This document shows positions 51,512 to 58,795 of a stretch of DNA of 64,000 nt, one piece after another (within the stretch, counting starts at the first letter, position 1; each line of letters starts with the position of its first letter). Where the stretch lies: contig NZ_JAJKFK010000001.1 in assembly GCF_021653975.1 (NCBI RefSeq), positions 434,001-498,000 on the forward strand, in the 5' to 3' direction. Source of the stretch: Amycolatopsis sp. GM8 (lineage in GTDB: Bacteria; Actinomycetota; Actinomycetes; Mycobacteriales; Pseudonocardiaceae). A program made the translations under genes and the position numbers. The notes beneath the pieces were generated by a model. The model was given only the letters and a program-made list of their open reading frames with translations. It searched no databases and was not told the origin of the DNA.

Positions 51512-52225
51512 TCAGCGAGGGATGGTTTCGAGCAGTTCGCCGCTCGTGGTCCGGATCTCGAAGCGCGCGATCTCGGCCGGGGACAGTGCCGTGCCGCCGG
51601 AGACGCGCAGCGGGTCGAGCACCGTGCCGCCCGGGCCGGGCACCGACCAGTTGGTGACGATCTGCTCCGGGCCGGCCCACGGCACCGCGATCAGCTGGCA
51701 GGACCGCGGCCCGGTGACCCCGCTGAGCTCGAGGTCGACGTTGGAGCCCCACGCGGTGGGCTGCACGATGACCCGCGCCTGCAGCGACTTGCCGGCCTCG
51801 TTGCCCGCGAACATGCTCGCGGTGGCCGGGTCGCCGGCCGCGGCGGCGGGCGCGCTCGCGACCACCGGAGCGGGTGCGCCGGCCACCGGAGTCGAACCGG
51901 ACGGCAGCAGCGCGAGTGTGATGAGCGGGCCGGCGACGATGAGCAGCAGGGCGGCGGCGCTCGCGATGCGGATGACGAACTTGCGGCGGCGGCGCAGCCG
52001 GGCCAGCTCGTCGAACATCCCGCCGAGCGGGCGGGGCTCGACGATCGGCGGATCCGGCCAGTACTTGCCGACCTCGGCGAGGATCTCGGGCAGGTCGTAG
52101 AACTCGAGCAGATCGAACTGGCAGTGCGGGCAGTCGGCCAGGTGGGCCTCGAAGACGGCGTTGTCGTCCGCGTCGAGGACGCCGAGGACGTACGCGGCGA
52201 TATCGGTGTGCGCGACCCCTCCCAC
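51512..52225 (-). CDS. zinc-binding membrane anti-sigma factor
   Basis: The 237-residue protein has an N-terminal anti-sigma domain (TDIAAYVLGVLDADDNAVFEAHLADCPHC with the HxxxCxxC motif at about residues 27-35), a transmembrane helix (RIASAAALLLIVAGPLITLALL, about 85-107), an Ala/Pro linker and an extracytoplasmic domain. It resembles RslA/RskA. It starts 6 nt after the sigma gene stop at 52232 and should bind that sigma factor; release could follow oxidation of the Cys pair or proteolysis of the outer domain. Confidence 0.88.
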   Translation of the reverse strand: MGGVAHTDIAAYVLGVLDADDNAVFEAHLADCPHCQFDLLEFYDLPEILAEVGKYWPDPPIVEPRPLGGMFDELARLRRRRKFVIRIASAAALLLIVAGPLITLALLPSGSTPVAGAPAPVVASAPAAAAGDPATASMFAGNEAGKSLQARVIVQPTAWGSNVDLELSGVTGPRSCQLIAVPWAGPEQIVTNWSVPGPGGTVLDPLRVSGGTALSPAEIARFEIRTTSGELLETIPR

Positions 52226-52231
52226 CTCGCG

Positions 52232-52789
52232 TCACCCCCGATCTCGTAAGGCCCGCCGTAGCGCGCGTACCGCGTGGTAGATGCGGGATTTGACGGTACC
52301 TGGGGGAATGCCGAGGGACAGGGCGACCTCGTTCACGGTTCGATCACGGATGTAGGTCTGCAAAACGGCTTCGCGTTGTTCCGGGGAGAGGTTGCCGAGC
52401 GCCTCGTAGACCACCATCGCGGCGAGGGTGCGGTCCGACTCGTCGGGCACGCCGACCGAATCCGGTTCGGCTTCCTCGACCTCCTGCGGCCGGGCCTGGC
52501 GGCTGCGCCAGCCGTCGATGACGATGCGCCGCGCCACCGTGTAGAGCCAGGCGCGCAACATCTCCGGTTCGCGGTCGAGCTTGTCGGCGTTGCGCCACGC
52601 GCGGATCAGCGTCTCCTGTACGACATCCTCGGCCCACTGCCGGTCACCCGCTGTCAGGGTCAGCACAAAGGCGAGTAACGGCCGTCCGAACTCCTGGTAC
52701 AGAGCGGCGGCCAGTTCCTCGGGGCCGCTGCCGGCCTCTGGCTCGACAACGGTTCGCAATGATCGGCTGTGGCGTCCCACGGCGGACAT
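52232..52789 (-). CDS. ECF sigma factor with zinc anti-sigma partner
   Basis: The 185-residue sigma factor has region 2 (LLAFVLTLTAGDRQWAEDVVQETLIRAWRN) and region 4 (TYIRDRTVNEVALSLGIPPGTVKSR). It resembles SigL-type factors. Its gene is divergent from the COG4315 lipoprotein-redox operon, 232 bp away. That shared region carries the TGAACC-N16-CGTATC promoter for the operon; the sigma gene itself shows a GTGAACA motif but no convincing -10. It is the best candidate for reading the three TGAACY promoters. Confidence 0.9.
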   Translation of the reverse strand: MSAVGRHSRSLRTVVEPEAGSGPEELAAALYQEFGRPLLAFVLTLTAGDRQWAEDVVQETLIRAWRNADKLDREPEMLRAWLYTVARRIVIDGWRSRQARPQEVEEAEPDSVGVPDESDRTLAAMVVYEALGNLSPEQREAVLQTYIRDRTVNEVALSLGIPPGTVKSRIYHAVRALRRALRDRG

Positions 52790-52842
52790 CTTTACGGTGA
52801 ACTCGGGAGTAGTCCAGTACCAAAAAATCTGTTCACATTATT

Positions 52843-52870
52843 TGAACCGCTCCAGGGTGCGCCGCGTATC
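52843..52870 (+). promoter_or_regulatory. ECF promoter TGAACC-N16-CGTATC of the redox operon
   Basis: TGAACC (52843-52848), a 16-bp spacer and CGTATC (52865-52870) lie upstream of the lipoprotein gene at 53022. The -35 is the right half of a palindrome GTTCA-N7-TGAAC (52831-52847) whose left half faces the divergent sigma gene. Spacing equals that of the promoters at 49608 and 51444. Confidence 0.75.
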
Positions 52871-52916
52871 CCCCGGCGAAGGCCCCAAAGGCGCTGACCC
52901 CCGACAGCGCTTTCAC

Positions 52917-52985
52917 TCCACTATGGACAGAAATGTCCACAGTGGATTCACCGTGCTCGCAAGCAGGCGTTTTGCGTGCGAGCAC
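52917..52985 (+). promoter_or_regulatory. two hairpins in the leader of the redox operon
   Basis: TCCACTATGGACA (52917-52929) and TGTCCACAGTGGA (52934-52946) form a 13-bp stem with one mismatch and a GAAA tetraloop. GTGCTCGCA (52953-52961) and TGCGAGCAC (52977-52985) form a second, perfect 9-bp stem. Both lie within the roughly 145-nt leader between promoter and start codon. They may stabilise the message or control translation. Confidence 0.65.
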
Positions 52986-53021
52986 ACGCCCTGGCCCCCG
53001 ACAGGGAAGGAAGTTTGTTGC

Positions 53022-53570
53022 ATGCAGCACAAAGCCAGATCGATGATTCCCCTGGTGACAGTGGGTGTCGCACTGCTCGCCGCCGCCGGCTGCGACGTGC
53101 CGAGCTCGTACTCCTCCACCACCGCAGGTCAGAACGCCATGCAGGGTATGCAGGGCATGGCCGGTGCGGCGGATGACACACCGGCACTGAGCGAAGTCCG
53201 CGCGTTCGACCTCGGCCAGATCGTCGTCGACGGTGGCGGATTCACCGTCTACCGGTACGACAAGGACAGCACCAACCCGCCGAAGTCGTCGTGCAACGGC
53301 GCCTGCGCCCAGCAGTGGAAACCGGTTCCCGCCAACGCGACCGAGCATCTCACCGGGCTCGACAGGTCCGCGGTCGGCACCCTGACCAGGGACGACGGCA
53401 CAGACCAGGCCACCCTGCACGGGTGGCCGCTGTACCGGTACGCCAAGGACTCGATGCCCGGCGAGACCGCCGGGCAGGGTGTCGGCGGTGTGTGGTTTCC
53501 CATTGCCCCGCAAGGCACGAAGGTGACCGCGGTCTCGAATCCGGGACAGGCCGATGTCTTCGGGCTCTGA
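53022..53570 (+). CDS. COG4315-type lipoprotein with one secreted repeat domain
   Basis: The 182-residue protein starts with a lipoprotein signal (VALLAAAGC, Cys24), then a Met/Gln-rich linker (MQGMQGM) and one secreted-repeat domain with VYRYDKD and LYRYAKD motifs, the C-x3-C pair in SCNGACAQQW and conserved HGWPLYR. It should be anchored on the outer face of the membrane. It is the first gene of the five-gene redox operon and has the TGAACC-type promoter. The ATG at 53022 has GGGAAGGAAG upstream; the frame is open further upstream but without signal-like sequence. The Met-rich linker and Cys/His residues suggest metal or heme contact, which is inference. Confidence 0.9.
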   Translation: MQHKARSMIPLVTVGVALLAAAGCDVPSSYSSTTAGQNAMQGMQGMAGAADDTPALSEVRAFDLGQIVVDGGGFTVYRYDKDSTNPPKSSCNGACAQQWKPVPANATEHLTGLDRSAVGTLTRDDGTDQATLHGWPLYRYAKDSMPGETAGQGVGGVWFPIAPQGTKVTAVSNPGQADVFGL

Positions 53571-54336
53571 TCGCGGGCTAGTGCGCGCGCTCGTCCTGGT
53601 GGTCCTGCTGATGCTGAGCCAAATGGCGGTACCGGCAATGGCCTCGGCACAAACAGCGACATTGACCGATTCCGACCGGGATCTGCTCAATCGCGTTCGC
53701 CAGGCCGGACTCTGGGAAATGCCGTCGGGCGACATGGCCCGCACGCGCGCACAAACCCCGCAGGTACGAGAAGTCGGCCAGACACTGATGGTCGACCACG
53801 GCCGGCTCGACGTGCAGGTACGGGCGCTCGCCGCGAAATACGGCGTCGTGCTGCCCGACCAGCCCACCGCCGACCAGCAGAGCTGGCTGGCCGAAGAGCG
53901 CAACGCGACGACGTCGTCGGATTTCGAGCGCGTCTTCGTCAACCGGCTGCGGGCGGCGCACGGCGTCATCTTCGCCGTCATCGCACAGGTCCGCGCCGGC
54001 ACCCGCAACGACGACATGCGGGCGTTCGCGGCGACCGCGAACCAGGTGGTCATGCGCCACATCACGCTGCTGGAGAGCACCGGGCTGGTGGACTACAACG
54101 CGCTGCCGCAGCCGACCGTGAGCACCACGGCATCCACGTCGGCGGCAGGCGCGCTGAACCTCGGGTCCATGACCATCCTCACCAGTCTGCTGGTGGTCAT
54201 GCTCGTGTTCGCGGCCACGTTGCTCGTGCTGTGGCTCATCCGCTCTTCGTCGAGAAGAAGACGACATCGATCAGGAGAAGAGAACTATGCCTTTGACGGC
54301 AACCCCGAACCGGCGCCGAAAGAGCCGGTCCGTTAG
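53554..54336 (+). CDS. secreted DUF4142 (four-helix) protein with C-terminal anchor
   Basis: The 260-residue protein has a signal peptide (ALVLVVLLMLSQMAVPAMASA), a DUF4142 helical domain (residues about 35-185) with conserved His in LMVDHGRLDVQ, RAAHGVIF and QVVMRHITLLE, and a C-terminal transmembrane helix (TSLLVVMLVFAATLLVLWLI) with a basic cytoplasmic tail. DUF4142 is a ferritin-like-fold family of unknown role. Its ATG lies 17 bp inside the lipoprotein gene, so translation is coupled. It probably sits next to the lipoprotein outside the membrane. Confidence 0.86.
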   Translation: MSSGSDRGLVRALVLVVLLMLSQMAVPAMASAQTATLTDSDRDLLNRVRQAGLWEMPSGDMARTRAQTPQVREVGQTLMVDHGRLDVQVRALAAKYGVVLPDQPTADQQSWLAEERNATTSSDFERVFVNRLRAAHGVIFAVIAQVRAGTRNDDMRAFAATANQVVMRHITLLESTGLVDYNALPQPTVSTTASTSAAGALNLGSMTILTSLLVVMLVFAATLLVLWLIRSSSRRRRHRSGEENYAFDGNPEPAPKEPVR

Positions 54337-54351
54337 CTCCGGGAGGCGGTC

Positions 54352-54963
54352 GTGACCGTCTCCGACAGCTGGTCCCTGGCGCTGCTGCCCATGGCCCAGC
54401 AATCGAGCGACACCGGGTTGCGCAGCGTGGCGCAGATGTCCGCCCGAATCTCCTACGTTTTCATGTGCCTCACGTTGTGCTGGGGCGTGCTCACCGCGAC
54501 GGGCTGGGTCCGCAACCTCACCGGCCGTAAAGCCTTGCGGGGCGGGCACATGGTGATGGCGACGCTGACCCTCGCGTTCGGTGTCGTGCACGCCGCGTCG
54601 TTCTATTTCCTGTCCGTGGGCGCGTTTTCGATCGCCCGGCTGACGGTGCCGTTCCTGCCCAGCGGGCTGGCGCGGCACGCGTTCGGCATCATCGGCCTCG
54701 AGCTGATGATCGCGATCGCGATCACCGCCGGCATGCACCGGTTCATCGCCTACCGGCGCTGGCTGTGGCTGCACCGCCTGGCGTACCTGGCGATCCCGCT
54801 GCTGGCGGTGCACTCGTTCTTCGGTGCGATCGCCAACGGTCACCTCGCCGTGCTGTGGCTGGGCGGGATCACGTTGCTGGTGCCGGTCGTCACGCTGTCG
54901 GTGCTGCGGTTCCTGCCGTCGCGGGCACTCGAACGGATCGGCCTCGTGGAGGAGCTCATATGA
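54352..54963 (+). CDS. bis-b-heme ferric-reductase-like membrane protein
   Basis: The 203-residue protein has five to six transmembrane helices. Two helices carry paired His: H66 and H80 (GGHMVMATLTLAFGVVHA) and H141 and H154 (WLHRLAYLAIPLLAVHSFF). Spacings of 14 and 13 residues are the pattern that holds two b hemes stacked across the membrane in ferric reductases, NADPH oxidases and YedZ/MsrQ. There is no fused flavin domain; the electron donor is likely the ferredoxin encoded next. The GTG start is 15 nt after the DUF4142 stop, and its own stop overlaps the ferredoxin ATG. Confidence 0.87.
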   Translation: MTVSDSWSLALLPMAQQSSDTGLRSVAQMSARISYVFMCLTLCWGVLTATGWVRNLTGRKALRGGHMVMATLTLAFGVVHAASFYFLSVGAFSIARLTVPFLPSGLARHAFGIIGLELMIAIAITAGMHRFIAYRRWLWLHRLAYLAIPLLAVHSFFGAIANGHLAVLWLGGITLLVPVVTLSVLRFLPSRALERIGLVEELI

Positions 54964-55187
54964 AGACACTCGACCGTTTCCGAGGTCCGCGCATCGCCGT
55001 GGACAACGACCGTTGCGAGGTCTACGGCATCTGCGTGTGGGAAGCGCCGCAGCTGTTCCAGCTCGACCGGGACGGCCGGCTGCGCTACCGCAGGCAACTG
55101 GAGGAGGCCGATTTCCCACAGGCCGCCGCGGCGGCCCGGTGCTGCCCGATGCAGGCCATTGTCTTGAGAGGGATGACCGATGAGTGA
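54960..55187 (+). CDS. small [3Fe-4S]/[4Fe-4S] ferredoxin
   Basis: The 75-residue ferredoxin has C19 and C25 in CEVYGIC and C62 in CCPMQAI, the C-x2-X-x2-C-xn-CP pattern of actinobacterial ferredoxins, with Tyr at the variable position 22. The extra C61 is unusual. Such ferredoxins mostly serve cytochromes P450, but no P450 is nearby; here it is between a membrane heme protein (4-nt overlap upstream) and its likely reductase (8-nt overlap downstream). Confidence 0.9.
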   Translation: MKTLDRFRGPRIAVDNDRCEVYGICVWEAPQLFQLDRDGRLRYRRQLEEADFPQAAAAARCCPMQAIVLRGMTDE

Positions 55188-56541
55188 TGGAGACCGGATC
55201 GTCATCGTCGGCGCCGGTGTCGCGGGCCTGCGTTCGGCCGAACGGCTGCGCGAGCTCGGTTTCGACGGCGAGATCGTGATCGTCGGCGACGAGCGCAGGC
55301 GGCCGTACCACCGGCCGATGGTGTCGAAACAGCTGGTGACCGGCCAGCTGCGGCCGATGGATGTGGAGCTCAAACCGTATGTCGACGTGGACGCGCACTG
55401 GCGCTTCGGCGCCCGTGCCACCCATCTGGACACCAGCCAGCGCGTCGTGCACCTGCCCGGCAAGGAGGAACTCTGGTACGACGGGCTGATCATCGCGACC
55501 GGGGTGGTACCCCGGCACCTTCCGGGCGCGCCACGGCACGACCCCCGGGTGCGGGTGCTGCGCACGGTCGAGGACGCGGTGTCACTGCGCCGCGCGCTCA
55601 CCGCGAGCAACAAACCGGCCGTGGTGATCGGCAGCGGGCTCATCGGCTGCGAGTTCGCGGCGAGCATGCGCACGCTGGGCCGCGACGTCACGCTCGTCGG
55701 GCACGCCAAGGCGCCGCTGTACCGGTTCGGCCCGCGCGTGGCGGAGGCCGTCACCGAGACGCACGAGAAGCATCGTGCGAGCCTGGCGATGAACTCCGAG
55801 GTGCGGCACTGGATCAGCACGAAGGACGCGTTCGGCCTGCACCTGACGAACAACCAGCTGATCGTGGCGAGCTGTGTGGTGCTGGCGATCGGCAGCGTGC
55901 CCGCGGTCGACTGGCTGCGCGGCTCCGGGCTGGACATCTCCGACGGCGTGCTGTGCGAGCCGACGCTGTTCGCCGAGGGCGCCGAGGACGTGGTCGTCGC
56001 CGGTGACGCGGCGCGCTGGCCGAACCTGCGCTTCGACGAGACGCCGCGGCGGGTCGAGCACTGGCTCAACGCGGTCGAGTCGGCACGCGCGGCGGCGGAG
56101 AACCTGATGGCGGGACGGCGGCTCGCGAAGCCGTTCACCCCGCTGCCGCGGGCCTGGTCGAGCATCTACGAGCACCGGCTGCAGATGGCCGGGATGCCCG
56201 CGCTCGGCGAGGACACGGTGGCGCTGGCCGACGGCGTGACCGGGTTCGTCCGCGGTGGCCGGCTGATCGGCGCGGCGAGCTGGGACAAGCCACGGGCGAT
56301 GCTGCACTGGACCGCGGAGCTGGAACGCCGGCTCCCCGTGCCGGAGTACACGCCGGTGGCCGAGCCTGCCGCCGAGCTGTCGCCTACGGCCGAGCCATCG
56401 CTCGAAACCGAGGCGTTGCCGATGCTGAGCGCCCAGGCGGCGGAGCAGCAGCCGTACGTGCCCACCGAGGCGCTGCCGGAGCTGTCCGAGGACATGATGT
56501 TCTCCGACGAGGAATGGCTCCGGGTCGGGCAGGGAGTCTGA
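55180..56541 (+). CDS. FAD-dependent NAD(P)H:ferredoxin reductase
   Basis: The 453-residue flavoprotein has the FAD motif VIVGAGVAGLRSAERL, the NAD(P) motif VVIGSGLIGCEFAASM near residue 149 and the second FAD motif VVVAGDAARWPN near residue 277, as in BphA4/ferredoxin reductases. A Pro/Glu-rich C-terminal tail (about 385-453) is extra and acidic; it may dock a partner. The start overlaps the ferredoxin stop by 8 bp, the closest coupling in the operon. It should pass electrons from NAD(P)H to the ferredoxin. A strong hairpin ends the unit. Confidence 0.9.
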   Translation: MSDGDRIVIVGAGVAGLRSAERLRELGFDGEIVIVGDERRRPYHRPMVSKQLVTGQLRPMDVELKPYVDVDAHWRFGARATHLDTSQRVVHLPGKEELWYDGLIIATGVVPRHLPGAPRHDPRVRVLRTVEDAVSLRRALTASNKPAVVIGSGLIGCEFAASMRTLGRDVTLVGHAKAPLYRFGPRVAEAVTETHEKHRASLAMNSEVRHWISTKDAFGLHLTNNQLIVASCVVLAIGSVPAVDWLRGSGLDISDGVLCEPTLFAEGAEDVVVAGDAARWPNLRFDETPRRVEHWLNAVESARAAAENLMAGRRLAKPFTPLPRAWSSIYEHRLQMAGMPALGEDTVALADGVTGFVRGGRLIGAASWDKPRAMLHWTAELERRLPVPEYTPVAEPAAELSPTAEPSLETEALPMLSAQAAEQQPYVPTEALPELSEDMMFSDEEWLRVGQGV

Positions 56542-56550
56542 CGGTTCGGG

Positions 56551-56617
56551 CGTGTTTGCCCGCCACGTCGATGAGTTTGCCTCCCACGCGGGTGAGTTGG
56601 CCGCGTGGGAGGCAAAC
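56551..56617. repeat. 21-bp repeats, family B, partly inverted
   Basis: Two forward units (56551-56571 and 56572-56592) and the beginning of a third (TGAGTTGGCC, 56593) are followed by an inverted copy ending at 56617. Sequence matches the seven-unit array at 25072-25218. It fills most of the gap between the convergent reductase and PBP genes. Confidence 0.85.
56575..56617. terminator. perfect 16-bp hairpin between convergent genes
   Basis: GTTTGCCTCCCACGCG (56575-56590) pairs perfectly with CGCGTGGGAGGCAAAC (56602-56617) over an 11-base loop. It lies 34 bp after the reductase stop and 10 bp after the PBP stop on the other strand, so it can end both transcripts. It is built from family B repeat units. 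Confidence 0.8.
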
Positions 56618-56626
56618 ACCGTCACC

Positions 56627-58126
56627 TCAGCCGAGCGCGGCGTTGATCATCGCGCGGCCGACCGGGCCCGCGACCTTCGCGCCGACCGTGGCGAGGTCCA
56701 GGTTTCCGCCCGAGGTGACGACGACGGCGACGGCGATCTGCGGGTTGGCCCCCGGCGCGAACGCCACGTACCAGCCGTAGGGCTGCACGTGTTTCGGATC
56801 AGGGCCGTGCTCGGCGGTGCCGGTCTTGGACGCGATCTGGATCGCCGGGTTCTTGCCGGCCGTGCCGGAGTGGCTTTCCGACGCCTCCATCATCTCGGTC
56901 ATCGTCGCGGCGACCTGCGGCGAGATCACGTTGTCGTGCAACGTCTCCGGCGTGAAGTCCTGGATCGTCGAGGAATCCGGCGCCTGCAAGGCTTTCACGA
57001 GCTGCGGCCGCATTTCCTTGCCACCGTTGGCGATCGTGGCCGCGATCATCGCGTCCTGCAGCGGCGTCTCCTGCACGTCGAGCTGCCCGATCCCGCTCTG
57101 GTACAGACCAGCTGTGCCGTTCGGGATGGTCAGGCAACTCTTGGCGGGCCCGACACACGACGGGACCACGCCGAGCGGCACGGACAGGTTGCTGTCGCCG
57201 AAGCCGAACTTGGCCGCCTGCGCGGCGACACCGGCGGCCCCGACGCGTCCCGCCAGCGTCGCGAACGCGGTATTGCAGGAAAACGCGAGCGCCGTCTTCA
57301 TCGAGACCTGGCCGCCCACCGACTGCGGACAGGTCTCGCCGTCGAAGTTCTCCAGAGTGGTTGAGGTGCCGGGCAACGTGACCCGCGGCGCGGCGGGCAG
57401 ATCGGGCGTGTTCTCGTCGCCGGTACCGCCCGACAGGGCGGCGGCCGACACCACGAGCTTGAACGTGGAGCCGGGCGCGTAGGCCTGCGAAACGGTCTGG
57501 TTGATGAGTGGACTCGTCGCCGACTGCGGATCGTCGCTGTTGTAAGCGGATCGCGCGGCCGCGGTGTCGTGTGTGGACAGTCCATTCGGGTCGTAAGAAG
57601 GCACGCTCACCATCCCGAGGATCTGCCCCGTCGACGGCTGGATGGCGACCGCCGCACCGGTGAAACCGTTGCGCACCATGGTGTCGTACCCGGCGGCCTG
57701 CACCTTGGGGTTGATGGTCAGTTGGACGTTCCCGCCGGTCCGGGTGTTCGAGGAGAGGTCTGTGAGCTGCCTCAGTTGCAGGCGGCTGTCGTTGCCGTTG
57801 AGGATCTGGTTCTCGGCGTACTCCATGCCGTGCGCGCCGGAGGTCACCGAGTAGTAGCCGGTGACCGGCGCGTAGAGCGGGCCGTCCGGGTAGGTGCGCA
57901 GGTACTTCAGCTTGTCGTCGGTCGCCGTCGAGGAGGCCAGCACCGTGCCGTCGGCGGCGGTGATCAGACCGCGCTCGACGTTGTACTGGTCGTAGAGCCG
58001 GCGAAGGTTGTCCGGATTGTTCGCATAGCTGTCGGCCTTGATCACTTGCACATAGGAATTGTTGGCCAGCAACAGAACCATGAGACTCAGCATCAGGATC
58101 CCGACCCTGCGGATCGCCCTGTTCAC
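56627..58126 (-). CDS. penicillin-binding protein, PbpA type
   Basis: The 499-residue class B transpeptidase has one N-terminal helix (VGILMLSLMVLLLANNSYVQ), a dimerisation domain and a transpeptidase domain with the active-site motifs APGSTFK (SxxK), SCN (SxN) and SKTGTAE (KTG). PbpA-type proteins cross-link septal or lateral peptidoglycan in actinobacteria, often beside rodA and pknA/B; here those partners are absent. The GTG at 58126 is chosen because the preceding frame (to 58621) is antisense to the methyltransferase gene. Confidence 0.9.
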   Translation of the reverse strand: MNRAIRRVGILMLSLMVLLLANNSYVQVIKADSYANNPDNLRRLYDQYNVERGLITAADGTVLASSTATDDKLKYLRTYPDGPLYAPVTGYYSVTSGAHGMEYAENQILNGNDSRLQLRQLTDLSSNTRTGGNVQLTINPKVQAAGYDTMVRNGFTGAAVAIQPSTGQILGMVSVPSYDPNGLSTHDTAAARSAYNSDDPQSATSPLINQTVSQAYAPGSTFKLVVSAAALSGGTGDENTPDLPAAPRVTLPGTSTTLENFDGETCPQSVGGQVSMKTALAFSCNTAFATLAGRVGAAGVAAQAAKFGFGDSNLSVPLGVVPSCVGPAKSCLTIPNGTAGLYQSGIGQLDVQETPLQDAMIAATIANGGKEMRPQLVKALQAPDSSTIQDFTPETLHDNVISPQVAATMTEMMEASESHSGTAGKNPAIQIASKTGTAEHGPDPKHVQPYGWYVAFAPGANPQIAVAVVVTSGGNLDLATVGAKVAGPVGRAMINAALG

Positions 58127-58155
58127 CCGCCCATTGTGCTCAGTGCCGCGTGTGG

Positions 58156-58779
58156 TCAGGGTTTGCGCATCAGGAACGTCGTCCGCGACCACTTGGCCGC
58201 GACGTCGAGCCGCACGGTGACGGTGAGCCCGGCTTGTGCCAGCAACGCCGCGATCCGGTCCCCGGGCAGGAGATACGACTCGTACGAGACCCGGTGCCCG
58301 CCGTAGCTGTGGGTCGGCCGCAGGTGCTCGTCGGCACCGATGTACGTGGCGAGCATCGCGTGCCCGCCGGGCGCGAGGGTGCGCTCGAACTCGGCGAACA
58401 CGGCGGGCAACCACTCCGGCGGCGTGTGATGGGTCGAGTAGTGCGCCAGGATCCCGCCGAGCGCGCCGTCGGAGATGTCGAGCGCCGTCATCGAGCCGAC
58501 GCTGAACCGCAGGTGCGGATGCGCGCGGCGGGCCTCGCCGATCATCTCGGGCGAAATGTCCACTCCGGACACAGCCACACCCAGTTCCGCCAGCAGCGCG
58601 GTCAGCCCGCCGGGCCCGCACCCCAGATCCGCGACCGGCCCTCGGACGACTTCCGCGAACGCGCCCAGGATCGCGCGCCCCAATGGAGCCAGCTCCGAGG
58701 CCGGATACCGCCGCGCATACTCGCCGGCCACGGTGTCATACGACTCCCGCACGGCTGCGAGATACGAAGGCTCACCCAT
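58156..58779 (-). CDS. class I SAM-dependent methyltransferase
   Basis: The 207-residue enzyme has the SAM-binding motif VADLGCGPGGLTALLAE near residue 47, the acidic strand end VSGVDISPEMIG and the fourth-strand region ALGGILAHYSTHH. It belongs to the small-molecule methyltransferase 11/25 group; the substrate is unknown. The start chosen is the ATG at 58779. The frame is open further upstream, but that part is made of 21-bp repeats and gives a seven-residue period, so it is excluded. Confidence 0.85.
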   Translation of the reverse strand: MGEPSYLAAVRESYDTVAGEYARRYPASELAPLGRAILGAFAEVVRGPVADLGCGPGGLTALLAELGVAVSGVDISPEMIGEARRAHPHLRFSVGSMTALDISDGALGGILAHYSTHHTPPEWLPAVFAEFERTLAPGGHAMLATYIGADEHLRPTHSYGGHRVSYESYLLPGDRIAALLAQAGLTVTVRLDVAAKWSRTTFLMRKP

Positions 58780-58795
58780 CTCCCCGCACTCCACC

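Noticed and set aside
54960-55187. P450-serving ferredoxin
   Set aside because: No P450 gene in the window; coupling to a bis-heme membrane protein and a reductase suggests another client, though use by a distant P450 cannot be excluded.
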